Shown: positions 46,701 to 61,700 of the stretch, one piece after another | Numbering within the stretch: position 1 is the first letter of the stretch | Layout: every line of letters begins with the position of its first letter | Source of the DNA: Atherix ibis | Lineage: Eukaryota; Arthropoda; Insecta; Diptera; Athericidae | Length of the DNA stretch: 64,000 bases | Direction: 5' to 3' | Assembly (NCBI GenBank): GCA_958298945.1 | Contig: OY282609.1 | Span: forward strand, 27,129,212-27,193,211 | Notes under the pieces: generated by a model | What the model was told of the DNA's origin: nothing | The model's input: only the letters and a program-made list of their open reading frames with translations | Database searches by the model: none | Program-made: the position numbers and the translations under genes

Positions 46701-49700
46701 CTAGTTACTAAAAATAATTTTTTTCTTATTTTTTCTAGTAGATTATTAAAAAATTATTTCTACTTCACAAAATTAAGACGTTTTACAAAAAAATTTTAAT
46801 TATTTTTGCGATATTTTTCTTTCTCGCATATGTTGTCGTATGTCAACGAAAATTAAAAAAAAAGCACCATCATCAACTGACATTTGCCAAAAAGAACAGA
46901 AATTCATACACGACATATAAGTTCGAGTATAGAAAGTGAATAATTTATGCACACACAAATGCCTCTGTACACTTCTAGTGTTAATTTGTATTTTTAGAGC
47001 TTTAGGAAAATTTCCACATCCACAACAACACCTCCTTTCTAGCATCTATACTTGAAAATATATTCAATGTCCGCACAAACATTAATGAAATTTTGACGCA
47101 TTCTCAAAACAATTATGTAAAATGTACTCTCATTAATGGTGTAAGACCTACGCGTATTGGGGAGAGTTTTTGGGGATTTTCATTGCCATTAGCCGTCAAA
47201 CTATTTTCAGAATATTCAGTAAATATTTAACTTTTTTTCTTTAAAATTTGTTTTTCCATTTTTTTACTCTTTGTGATAATATGTTCGAACGTGCTCCTGT
47301 TCAATATGGCCTATATTAGTTTGGTCTAGTCTTGTGTGTGTTGTGTTTGTTTGTTTTTTATTAATTTATTTTCTTTTAGAGCGTAATTTTGTATATAGTA
47401 AATTTTTAATGATCCAATATTTTGTATTCTGAAAAAAGAAAAATGTATATTTTTTTCTCGTTGAAAAGAAATTTTTTGAAAGCTTTTCTAAAATTATCAT
47501 ACTTTAATAGTGTGAGAAAATTTAACAGTGTGCTAAACTTTTGAATGGTGAAAATGATCAAATGAATTTTTTCTCCTATATTTTATGCATTAGAGTAGGT
47601 AATTTGACGTAGAAAAGGGGTTGATAGACATAGAAATAAAATAATTTCAACTAAATTATTTTATTTGCTTAAATTTTTTATTTAGTGTTTATTTGTTTTG
47701 GTATATTTTAAAAGAAAAAATTCTATTTTTTTTCTTAATAAAAGACAGTTCATTGTTTTTTATAGTAAAAATTTTTTGTTATTTTTTTCTACGTAATATA
47801 ATTTTTTTTAAACCTAAAAAAAAGATAAATTTCATAGAGAAGATAAAAATTGTAAAAGCCTATTTATTAAACCGAATATTTGCAAAAATTTCATATTTTA
47901 TTATGGACAAATTATATTTGTAAGAATATTAAAATTGTTAATATAGTAATTATCTTAGTTTTATCTTTTTTTAAAGTTGGTCTTTTAAAAAAGAGAAAAC
48001 CAAGAGTTTTCTCTTTTTTTTTTAAATAAAGACCAACTTTTAAAAATATTGTAGTTTTTTTTTTCTTTTTAAAAATATTATAATAATATCAATATTTTAA
48101 GTAGTTCATTTTAAAAATATAAAATTTTCTTTTAATTAAGTTGAGTTTGACCAAATTAAATTAAAATTTTTTTTAAACTATTCTCTTTAATTTTAAAACA
48201 TTAAAAAAAAATTTGGGACGTAGTAAATACATAAAAAAATTACTGAACTTTTAATAATATAATATTTAAAATAGGAATTCTGTCATAAAAGTCTTTAGAA
48301 AGACATTTATGACAGAATTCCTATTTTAAATATAATCTATTTATTATCCATAAAAAAAATTTTGAAATTAAAAACCCATTAAAAAAAAGGCAATATCAAA
48401 AAGAAAACTCATAAAAAGATCTTAAAAACAATATTATTAAAATATTTTTATTGAAGAAGTATAATTTTAAATACATTTTATATATTTTAAAAATTTTAAA
48501 AAACTAACAAATAATGTAGAAAATATTTCAACAACTATTTTTATAAAGTAAAAAATATTTAAGAATTATATCATATCATTTTTTTATAAATTTTTTAACT
48601 GATAAATTTGATAAGAAAAATGAACAAACTTTTACGAAATTGTACAATTGCTATAAAAAGGTCACAACGCCGTATTTGTTCAATTGTAATTTTTCCATAT
48701 GCTTGATTAAGAGGAGCGCTTTTGAATTCAGATTATCGGATCTCCATCAGACCCTATTGAAGTCTGAATAACAAGAGTTCATTGTGAACTAAATGCTGAC
48801 ATTTACTAAGTGTACGATGATATGGTCTTGACATTTTCTAATATTACATCATTAAAGAAAAACTCATTCAGCAGAAATTATTCGCCAAAAAAATGCGTTT
48901 CCGCCATTTGGTTCACTTTAGTTTCATTTGATGGCTTGGTGGTATCGAATTGTGGAATTTTCTATTTATGTGATCAGCAAGAAAATATGATCTAATAATG
49001 AATGTGCTTGTTAAATATTTTAGGTCATTTTTATCTTTTTGAGTATGTGTCATATTGAAAATTGTTGAAATTGTTCAAAACTTATTGGTCTTAAAAGTTA
49101 CAATCACTAATATTTAATAGTCTAGAATCAATTACTAGTATAGAAAAGAGGCTTGGAATTCCAACAAAAAAATCTGTGTAAATTTTTTTTAAATTATCCA
49201 TTAACTAAAATTTTAATTTTTCCTAAAAAGAAAAGATAATTTCAGCAAATAATTAATAAAATCAATAGAAATTCTGTAAAACATACCAAAGTATTCTTAG
49301 AGAATAATAATTAATTTAGTAATTCTCTAACTAGTTTTTTATAGATCCTTTCGGAATATTATTGAAAGTAGAAAACTGTTAATTCTTATACTTTTTTTCA
49401 AAGTTTTTTTAACAATTCTTCTTTGTTTTTTTTCTTTCTTTTATTTATAACTAAAAATAAGTAAAAATCAGATTTTATATGATTTAAATTTGAAATAATT
49501 TGAATAAAATAATGAAGGAGGAGTAAACACAGTTTGATGCTTTTCTATCTTACAGGATTTATTTTATATTCTTAAAAGATTTCTCAGCCATTGTCTTTTT
49601 TAACTACTTAAGAATGTTTATGAGAAGGAAATTTATCTTACCAGAGAAACCTTATGGCAGAAGAAGCATGAATTATGTGTTACTCATAATAAAAATTTAA

Positions 49701-52700
49701 AAAAATGTAATTTTTTATAACGAGCAATAAATAATTTTTGTAAAAAACGTACATTAAGGCATGGTAAATTATACTCTTGCGTACATAAAAAGTATTCTGC
49801 ATTATTTTACAACAAATTTTAAATTGTAGAAAAATTCCTTAAGGCTAGAAGAAAATTGAGCATAATTGTTCTAAAACAAATTTTATTCATGAGCAAGTTG
49901 GAAAGTTTATTTACAAATAATCAGAAACTTCACAAAAAAATACTGTTTTAAGAGAAAAATTATTTATAAATTTAAAATTCTACCCAAAAATAATATTTAA
50001 CGAAAATTCCACTCAACGAATTTTTTTAGATCTAGTTTAGGTCCCAAAGCCAAGAATTATGTAATTTTTTTTAAAAACAAGAACACATAATTAACATAGA
50101 AAAAGTATATTTAAATAACGATGTCACATAATGTATATAAAAAGGAGCATTAGTTATTTAATGAAGAAGTTTGGATTGTAGAAAAATCCCTTAAGGTTAG
50201 AAGAAAATTGACCGCATTTGTTTTAAAACAAATTTTATTTATAAGCATGTTTAAAAATTTATTCATAAATACTCGAAAACTCCAAAATAATGCACTTTTA
50301 AGAGAAAAATCATTTATAAATTTAAAATTCTATCCGAAAATAATTTTTAACGAAAATTCCACTAAACGGATTTTTTTAGATATAGTTCAGGTCTTTAAGA
50401 CAAGAATTATGTAATTTTTTTTAAGAGAAAAATATATAATTAACATAAAAAACGTGCATTTAAAGTATAATGAATTACACGGTTACGTATTGTATATAAA
50501 AAGGAGCATTAGTTATTTAATGAAGAAGATTGAATTGTAGAAAAATCATTTAAGGTTTGAAGAAAATTGACGGCATTTGTTTTAAAACAAATTTTATTCA
50601 TAAGCATGTTTAAAAATTTATTCACAAATACTCAAAAACTCCAAAAAAATATGCTCTTTTAAAATAAAAATCATTTATAAATGTTAAATTCGATTCGAAA
50701 ATAATTTTTAACGAAAATTCCACTCAACGAATCTAGTTTAAGTCCTTAAGCCAAGAATTATGTAATTTTCTTTTAAAGAATAACACATAATTAACATAGG
50801 AAAAGTGCTTTTAAATCACAGGATTATACGGTTACGTATTGTATATAAAAAAAGAGCATCAGTTATTTAACGAAGAATTTTGGATTATAGAAAAATCCTT
50901 TAAGACCAGTAGAAAAATTTTTTAAACAGACAATTTCAAAAAAATTTCCAAAAATAATCAATAACTCTAATGGAAACAATTTTTTTTCAAAAAAAAAACT
51001 TTCCAATAAATGTGAAAAAACTTTCCAAGAAATTCCATTCAAAAAGATTAATTTAAGGAATTATTTTAAGTTCCTATGCTAGGAACTAGATTATATTACT
51101 TAGACTATAAGTAATATTATAGGATGATTTTGAATATTTCTCTTATTATTGATTTAGAATTTTCAGTCATTTTTAATTTGTATAATTCAGCAAAAAAAAC
51201 TTCAGTGATATTCAGAGAAATATTTAAAAAAAAGATCAAAAATGTACTCAGAATCGTTCGAAAATAGTTTGAAGGTGAATATAGATTATTGCAGCTAATT
51301 GGTAATGCTCTACTAATTTTAGAATAGTAAGCAATAAAAATCAAAATAATTAACGCCAATTCACAACAAATTTTTAAATAATAAATTAAAAATCAACTAA
51401 AAAGTATAACAATGTAATAAATTTAATATTGTTAACTTTATTTAAAGCTCTGTCTCAGCTATAAAGCAAAAAAAATATTTTAAAATTGTGGAGGAAAAAA
51501 CGTGTTTGCCATTAAATTTATGATTGCACGAAACTATTAGTACGTGCATATTAGTTAAATAATTTTGCATAAAGCATTAATAGGAATTCACTATTGTTAT
51601 AGTAAAGAAATTAATAAATTTCAACAATTAGTTAGTAATCATAATCAAAACAATACTAACTATAGTACATAACGAAACAAAATTAAATAATATCACATTA
51701 TTAAGTTTATTTTCTATTTGGATTATTTGGATATAAATTTCCAGTGGGAGATTTAGTAATTATTTACAGCAAATAATTGCCAATCGAGTCAAATTCAATG
51801 TGAATCGCAAATAAATTCGACTGATCCTCACCTTTTGTTTGGGACCTTCTGGCCCCCAAGGTTGGTTCGTGTGACCGACTTTTCAAATGAGCACGTAAAA
51901 ATGCAAAATAAAATTTTATTATTATCAAGAACAGAGAGTAAAATAACAACAAGAATTGAAAATAAAAACATTGAACAAGAGAATCGGTGAGACTGAAAGA
52001 GAGTATGCGAAATATGGGGAGGAGTAAATAACCTAAAGTCCATTTTTGTAGAGTGAAAACTCGTTTCTAGATAAAGTAAAAATTTATGCATCGTGTACCT
52101 GTGCGCGCTTGATCATCAGGTGAACTTGTGCTCACGAAATGAGCGTCATAGCACCGCCGTTCAACAATATTTTTGCTATTGACTCAGACCTTATCCAACA
52201 CTTTAACGTCTCCTGCGCACCAATACCATAAAAATTTATTGCACTCTAAAAAGTTTGCTTTCATAAAAATTTCTTAAAAAATCATTGAAAATTGAAACTA
52301 TTTTTTGAGAATTTATTAAATAACAAACAATTCCATTGAAATAATAATCAACGAAAGACTTAACAGCGAATTTTATTCTCCGAATAACAATGTGCATATT
52401 AAGATGTGATATCTTTCCAATTGGAATTTTTTTAAAACCTCTTTTTTCTACTAAGAAAAAAAACAATTTTTTTATGAAAACAAAATTAATGGTTTTCTTC
52501 GAATATAATAATTGGGAATTTCTGAAATTTCTCAATTTCAAGGAAGAGTCTCCACTTATAAATAAATTATCCTGAAATGGTGAAAAAATTTATGGATTTT
52601 CAAAAATCCACCAGTTTTTTCCAAATCACCATATTTTTTAAAACAAACTCTAAAAACTTATTTTATAAAGTTGAAAAAAAAATTTTTATTAAAACAAAAA

Positions 52701-55700
52701 TTTAATATTTTCTATGATAAAACAACAAAAAATTCAAATTCAAATTAAAGCTTTCGAAAGCTACCATATTTTTGAAGGAGATATTATAAAAATTAGAGCA
52801 AAATAAAATTTTCTTTATTATTACAATAAAATTACTTTAAAAAAAATTGTTATAAAGTAAAAATGTAGTTTTTTTTAAACGTCATGAAATTTGTCAGAAA
52901 AACTAATTTTTTATTTGTGCATTTGTGAAGAAATTTATCTAATTTTTATGAGTTTCTTTTGAGCGCTTAAAGAATTATCTAAATTCGACAAGTTTTTTCT
53001 ATAAAAAATTAAAAATTTCTTCAGAAATGCACAAAAAAAAGTAATTTTATTAAGAATTCTATTTAATATTATTGAATATTTCTATGATTTTGTTCATTTT
53101 TTTATTTTTATCGATTAGGAAGTATTGAATTTCTATCAAAGAAACTATTTATACAATATTATAATACGCATAATAATATAATTTTTATTTTTCATTTTCT
53201 TTTTTCACGTTTTGACGAATAATAAGTAACTAGAGAAAAATCGAACCCTGTACTTGTAGATGGTAGACTGTGATTCTGTAAAAACTCAGTCATTAATTAA
53301 AAAAATTATTTAGGGTTCAAGAAATAGTGTTTTCTTTAAAATCAACATTCACTTTTATATAAAATTATGGCATTAAATGCAAGTCTCTCAAATTATGACA
53401 ATAAAACTTAGCACTCATATAATGGACAGTTTTCGATGGGGTTCTGGAAAATATTAATCCACAGATGAAATCTTCTAATAGTTATAAGTTCCTCAAGCTG
53501 CCGTTGTAAATCCTTCTAAAATTCCTTAAGTTTCCATTCTATATCTGTTATAAGTCCCTTATTATCTCTTAAGATATCGTTTTATATCCCTCTTTTTTTG
53601 GCCTTCAAAATAAGCTTTGTTACAAATAATTTTACCTTTAAAAAATATTCTTTTCTATATCTTAATAGGCGATCCTATATCATAAACGACAAGAGGTGTT
53701 TTGAGTTTAAAAAAAAATACAAATACTGACAAAATTTATTCATTATAATATAAAAGGCGATCTTTAGATGAATTATATCTATCTATGACTACCTTTAGTT
53801 TCTTTCAAAAAAAATTTTAATATAATTTTTTCTACAGAAATATCATTCAATCTAGCAATAAAATTTTCGTTCCAATTCTATATGCTAATAGGTGATCTTA
53901 AGCTTACCTATATCATAAAGGACATAAGGTGCCTTGAGTTTCAAAAAAAAAATGTCAAGACTGACAAAATTTATTCATTGTAAAATTATTTTCTTTTCAA
54001 TAATTTTAAATTAGGAACAAAAAATCTAAAGACTTTGATCATATATCATATGGGCGACCTTTAGATGAATTATACCTTAAAAATCCATCCATGACAACCT
54101 TTAGTTTCTTTCAAAAATATCCACACCGGAAAAATGTTTCATTGTCATATCTGTCAATCAAGCAATTAAATGTTTGTTCCAATTCTATATCCTAATAGGC
54201 GATCTTAACCTAACCTGCATCCAAATAATGCAGAAGTTATCTTGTTTTTTTTATTTCAAAAATAATAATACTCGCAAAAAGTTTTGCATTGTGAAATGAA
54301 AATAATACTTTTTGCTTCTATTTTAGATTGTTAGTCGATCTTTATATGACCTATATTATCAAGGTCCAGAGCTACCTTTAATTTATTTCAAAAGTATCAA
54401 GACTGATAACATTTTTTTTTTTAAACTACTTTAAATAGGCCACAATTTTTCATCATATTTATAACTAAAATATAATTCAGATTTTTAATAGTAAGTGTAT
54501 AATCAAAAGCTTATTTGACATTTTAAAATTTTACTTTCAGACAAACCTGTTCATTTCATTGAATTGAAAGAAAAATATAATCAAAAAAGTAGCTTACAAT
54601 AAATAAATATATTTGCGAATGTAATATAAAATTTGTTAAATGCAAATCATATGATTTATGAATAGAAACTTTGATCGTAACAAAAATACGTTGCAAAAAA
54701 TTGTACTAAACAAAGAAAAAACTAGTCAATTTATTATAAAAATTACGTAAAATAAATTAAAAATTAATTATCATTGAAATCAAGCAAAAGAATTTGTTTT
54801 GTAGTTTTTTTTTGCGAAATTTATTTTCAAAAAACACTTTAAGGCCTTAACTGAGTAATATAATCACTGGGGCAGAAAATTCATTACAAATCTAATCGAA
54901 TTCAAATGAATCTAATCGTAACCTGATGCAGATCTTGTTCAAAACCAGATAACCTAGACACAATATGGGCAAACTAGTAAAAATAAATAAAATTTTTAAC
55001 GTCAATCAAACTGTTTATAATCACTTATCAGATCACCACCTGTAGTCAATTAGGTATACTTAAAATTATTAAATTACAACATCAATAATAAAATATATAA
55101 ATGGCCGAGTACAATACAATAGAAAAAAAACCTAATAATAATAATAGTACAATTAAGAAAAACATTATAAATAAAAACATTATCAACAGAGTATATCAAA
55201 GTGGAGTGTGCAATTGATGATAATTCATTCAATAAAATCAATGAAATTTTAATTTAATTCTTTTTTTAAATGAAAAACCATTTAAAGAAATTATAGAAAA
55301 AAAATATGCTTATTCATAAATAAAACCATATACTAAATAAATTACATAAAATTAACACAAATTTCCTATTAAAATAGTCTGTTGACATTAGAATAAATAG
55401 TCCGTCAACAAGAGGAGCAACAAAAAAAGTGAAATGAAAAACTTTAATAGTAATGAGAAAATAATTCAAATTTAAAATTCACGGTCAATAAGCTCACAGC
55501 ATAAACACACACTAATTCACATATAAATATACATACGAATAGAATACTCAGAATAGGTGAACAAATCAATTCAATGCGATTTAATTCAATTCTCAATTCA
55601 AGTTGATCATTGCAAATTTATGTTGATCGCGATTGTATCGCTGTTGATCAATGAGAGCACACGCAAAAATTAAAATTTTCACATTGATTGAATGTTTTTT

Positions 55701-58700
55701 CAACTCAGTTTACACTTTATGATCACGGTTTCCTTGAATTATTTTTCATTGAGTTTTCTCCTTTTTTTACTTTTATTTTGTTATTAATTAAATTTTTTCG
55801 ATGTTGCATAAAATGATTCATTATCCCCTAAAAAAATAATCTGATCAGTACATTGATGTTGGCCTCTTTTTTGTAATTGCTCAATATTGGTTTTCATTTC
55901 GAATTTATTTATTCACTATCCCGTTTATAATGATTTGTTGATAAAGAATAAAAAAATTCAACCACAAATAAATATCCTTTTAGAAATGTAAAAACAAATT
56001 TTATTATGTTTGCCAAAATTGGAAAATAAACAACACTTGAAAATTTGCTCAACAACGAGTAAAAACATTTTGTCTTTGTTGTAATTTACAAGATTACAGA
56101 GAGTGTTCAATGAATAAAAAAAGAGGTAACAAAGGGGTTAATTTCTATTAAAAATTGTTTTTATTTTACAAAAAAGAAATTCAAATTTCATTATGAAAAT
56201 TTCTTTTACCAAAAAAAATATTTAAGGTTTTTTTTTCTTTTTATCTGCAACTACAATTTTTTGTAACAAGTTTTTATAGTTGTCTGTAGCGTAACGCCCC
56301 TGTTTTTTTTCTGCAATAATATCGCCATTAAGTATAGAAAGGAGTGATTCTTGGCAAAGAGTAAAAGTAACATGAACACTTTTTTTTCTTAACCATTTTT
56401 TAAAAAAATCAATTAGAATTTGTAAATGGTGGGACGTAGTATTTTGGTTTTTGTGACGTGACAGGATGGCAGTGTCATCGGCATATATAGTTATTAAGGT
56501 GTTGTCGTTGGAAGGAGTATCGTGGGAGAAAAAAATTAAATTTAAAATTTAGAAAAAGAGTTATCAGCTGGAAAATAAGAAAATTTCAAAATTAAATTTG
56601 TACAAAAAAACGAATTTAAGAACATCCTTTCTTGGAAATTTATTTTAGGATTTATATGTTAATCAGGAAGAGGCAGTAACTAATGGAAGTTATAAGACAA
56701 TCTCTAAGTTATTGTCTCTTAAGTCTACGATGAGTGCTTCCGGGGAGGGTAGTAAAAGACAATTCTCTCACAAGTGGTTTATGATGATTGGATAAACAAG
56801 AGAGATCAATTTCTGATATCGGACAAATGCACAGGTCCTGAACAAAGGGAACATTTACATCACGATGTATTACGTTAATAACGAACATAAAAGGATGTAT
56901 TAACTGAGGATATTATATTGTAAGGCCTGAACGCGATAGGAATTGGAACGTTTCGTTCAACCCCAAAGTTCAATTCCATATGACCAAATATTGTATAATA
57001 AAAGTTTTTTTTTAATGTTTAGTTTCGAGCATTTGTCCAGTAGTCTAATAACTGAAGTTTTCTTAGTCTAGTATGTGGGTTCCATGTTAATATCTTGTTC
57101 AGATAAAGTCTCAAATAACGTACTTTATCATATTGCAGAATCATGTTGCTATTAAGGTATAAAAGGGTTGGTTTTCCTTGACAGAGTGTGAAAGTAATGT
57201 GAGCACTATTCTGTTCATTTATCCTAACTCACCATCTCTTAAACCAAGATTGAAAGTTGTGTATTTGGAATTGTAAATTGTTCGAAGCTATGTCAGGATT
57301 TGTATGGGTAGTAAGTATGACCGTATCATCTGTATAAGTAGCAATAATAGTATTAGAATAAGATGGGAAAAAGATGGGTATAAATATTATATAAAATGGG
57401 ACCAAGGATACTGCTTTGTGGAACTCCGGCTAGAATAGGATATATTACCGCGGATTCTGAGTTAATTGCAACTTGGAAATGGCGATGGAAGATATATGAA
57501 TTTATGATAAGGTAGTATGTTGAAGGAAGAAAGCTCTTGAGTTTCCAGAGACGTCCAGGATACCATATACTGTCAAAAGCTGAGGAGATATCTAAAAATA
57601 CTTACTCTTTCCTCTCTAGAGAAGATGCAATGTGATCAACAATGCGATGACATTGCTGGATAGTAGAGTGTTCAGATCGGAAGCCAAATAGTGATCAGGA
57701 ATAATGTTTTCATTAACCTAGGACTGGGTAGAGTTGTTTTAATAGGAGTTTTTTTTTCAAAAATCTTACCAAGGATTGGTAAGAGGCTGATAGGTCTCAT
57801 AGGAAGAATGAGAATTAATGGGTTTACTTGGTTAAGGAATAATTTTAATAATATAAAATTTCCAGAGTAAAGGAAAATAGGTTATGCGCAGGATACCGCA
57901 TCGGGGAAATTTGCTTCAGAGTAGGTGCTGTTATTAGATCATAATCAGAAGCTTATTTTATTGGAAAGGCGCAGAATAGTCGATTTAATTTCCGAGGTCA
58001 TAACATTTTTGCGAGAAAGATTTATAAGTATTGGGAATATTAGTTCTTCAATAATTTTGTTAGTATGCGATTTGTTTTCTATATCATCATGTGGAGCAAT
58101 TTTACGTTAGCTTGAAAAAATCTTACAATTAATTTTTTTGATGGAATTTTTTAAATGTTATTTGTACTAAAAATTATACTAGAATATTAATTCATAAATG
58201 CAATGAAAACTCAGCCCATGTGGTGATAACTTTGGGGCTGTGTCGTTCGAGGCGCACACGTGGCAGTGTATTATTTTCAATATATTTAGTCAATAGGCCT
58301 TTTTAAAGTGTACTAAATATTTAATCAAAGGAAATAAATGTTTGTATAAATAATTAATTTTTAATTAATACAGTATGGTGAAATTTTTAATAGCGATTTA
58401 AGTTGAATTCTTAAATTCCAAAGATAGTTCTCGAAGTGGAGATTAAAAGTAAACAAGCAAGAAAGGGTTCACATGAATTTTATTATTTATAGTAAATCAA
58501 GCCCTTCTATAAGCCATAATGGTAGTGCAATTGCTCAAAAAGAGACCAAATAAATAACTATAATATTTACTTTTAGACTTACCTACATTTAAAACTTACA
58601 ACTGACAGAAAATTACTTATTTATATTACAGTGCTGAGATCTATTTGGAACTATGTAGTAGAACTATCGAATTCTTATCCAATTAATCTCAGTCAAAAGT

Positions 58701-61700
58701 CCTTCGTAAAATTGTGAAATGTTCATTATGTCCGTGAAACTGTCAGACATCATAGTCTCAAAGCTCCCTGTGTACGTGAAGTAACCATTTCTCGTTATAA
58801 AAAGTTGTCTTCTTGTTTACAATATAATCGTGATATTCTCTTCCAAGAGCATTATCTTCAGTGACTCTTGCCAATAATAGCTTTTTTCACTTCTAAAGTT
58901 AATCAAAGCTTTTGCCCAATTAAGTCCCAATAATAAAAGTAGCATTGACGGGTGTAAGCTGCTTTTTAGATAAGGTCACGTTATTGTACCGAGGAATAAA
59001 CTTGGAAAATACGCATTTTCAATTAAAAAAAATGAGCATGTTTAAAGAAAATGAAGTCATTTTGTAAAAGTGTCAAAATAAATTGGCACTTTTGAAAAAA
59101 AATTATCATATTTAAAAATGTTAATAAATTTTTAAAACAGACAATGCATCGAAAATAGAATATTTTGAAATTTTTGAAAAGGAAGATAATTTAAAAATTG
59201 ACCTAATTTCTTCAAGTGTCCTACACTTTGATAAGTGATCAATATTCAAAAGATCACAAACTTCAATTAAAGAAGTTAAAGTCACAAAGCTATCCTTATT
59301 ACCAAAAGATATTACTTCAAAAGGTAATCTTTTATAAAAATGGTTGATAGTATTTTCAACTACATCTAAAAAAAGAACATTTTCACCAAAAAATTTTAGC
59401 AAAATTAACTTATCATAAACTTACATAAAAAATATTTACTTTAGCAATAAAAATTACAATGTTTTTAAAAATATCATCCTTATTGCTTTATGGCAAAATA
59501 TCAAAGGTAATATTGTAAATATTCTTTGTGATAAAAAGAAAATATTCAAAGAAAATTCAAATCTTTTTTGAAATTTTCCAATCAAAAGACAACTGATGGA
59601 AAAATTTTTGATATTCAAATTTATTTGATATAATATTTTTTTCTCTTTTTGCAAATAAAATCCCCCTAAGACTTTGGACAAAGGAAAAAATATTCAACTC
59701 AACAGTAAAAAAAAAAAGAAATAAATAAAAGTTCTTGGAAAGCTACCACTTTAAATTATATACAACTGTTAAGAAAAATTACCACAATAAACCTTGTCAA
59801 GCTTTTTATATTCCAACGTTCATGGATAATTAATTTTTGTTTAATGTTACTTCTTTTTTTTTACTTTTTCTATATGAACTTTATAATAACAAAAAACACA
59901 GGTATTAATAGCCTTGAAAATAAGCTCAAAAATTCAAATGATCGATTAAGTTGGAATAGTACAAAAGCCAAATAAATAAATACGATTATCATCTTTGACA
60001 TTATGAATATGTGAAGAGATTCATTCAAATATTACTCGTACCTATAATGATTGGATACTCCTCTATTATATGTTAATATCTACGGAAAAGAGGTGTAAAT
60101 GGAAAATTATTTAAAAAAAATAAAATTCCGAATTAAATATTTTTTTGTAGAACATAAGAAAAATTAATGATAATAAATTCGAATCTTAAACGCAAATTCA
60201 TAATTTTTGACATCAATCCTCTTCAAGACCCAATCAATTTCTTCAGATAAATACTATGTGTATGTTTGCGCATTTCCCCGAAAGATGACTCTCTCATTTC
60301 TACGTATATGAATGGATTTACTCGTAATCAGCCATACTCGCATTCGTATACGTTTTCTTATAATAGACGATCTTGTAAGGCTTATTATGCAACTTTTTCT
60401 ATACTCGTACCAGTAACTACATACATACCAGTAAATGTATGTATATATAACGTTCGATGGCATAGTATCTAGTTAGTGTAAACAAGATCTCATGGGATTT
60501 TTCCACTTTGGTTCTTTTCCAATTTTCTTTTTTAGTTTTTTTTTTCTTACACACAATCTACAATTTGAATTCATTGGAATTATGATTATTTATATTTTTT
60601 GCGTTTGCATGTTTAATTTTTAATTATCTTGTCAGCATATTTAATAGTTTTTCCCTTTTTTTTTTGGAGCAATCTTAATCATATGGAGTATAAGCATAAG
60701 TTTTAATATTTTTCGCTTTATATCTTTTGATTTTATGTAATTCTCTTTTTTATGTTGGATCGCTTTTATGAAAACTGGTTTTTCAGTTTGTATAGTCAAT
60801 ATTATTAATAAAGAGAACTGGATTTATAATATTGCGGTATCATAAGTTAATGATTCTAGAAAAAAAAGATACTTTTTCATTATCATGAGCATCAATACTC
60901 ATAATATGGACCTGAATGTACTGTGAATTGATAGAATATATAGTACTTATTTTCTTTAATACTCTTACAAGAGTAAACATCTTATAAACTATTATAACTG
61001 ATATAATTACGATAATAGTTCTCACTATTTGAGAAAATACGACTATTTTAACACAGTTTCAGAAAAAAATGATTAGTTTTAACACTATATTTTTAAAAAT
61101 TGTTTTTATATTTTTTTTTTAAATTCAATCTTAATGTACCTGATAATTTACTGAATTGAGGATTTTTCAATTGGGAATTTTTCAATTGAAAATTCAAATA
61201 AGAACTAACTTATGTGAAGAATTTCATTTCAAAAATTTATTTAGACAAGTATGGATCAAACTTTATATGTAAAATTATTAACAATATTAATAAGTGATTA
61301 TTAAAAACAAAATATCAATACTTTATTTGATCTTTGAATTTATATGATTGAAGGAGGCTGTTATTTTTAACTCCATAATGTAAAATATTAAAAAAGTCCT
61401 TGAAGAATAAAAATAAGTTTTTCAAAGTTTTTTCTTCATACATTTTTCAATAATTATTTTCTTTGATTTTAGATATTATTTATCTACCTTTAGGAACTAC
61501 TACCTCTGGCATTTGTCACTACTCTCTTAATAGTCTTAATAATATGGTATAAGTGCACTTTTGAGACTTTTCTTAATTATAACATTTGAAGTATACATTT
61601 TTACAAAAAATATTTTCTTAAAAATTACAACATTAATTACAATTCTTATTCCCTCTCTTAATAATCTAAGAAGATTTAAAAATAATAAATATTCTTTTTG

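Noticed and set aside
49823..50884. Satellite units as a possible gene family
   Set aside because: Open frames inside the units are not conserved between units; only the DNA periodicity is.
60266..60472. 68-codon + strand and 69-codon - strand frames
   Set aside because: Both strands are open over the same bases and neither resembles a family; best left as a GC-richer island of unknown role.
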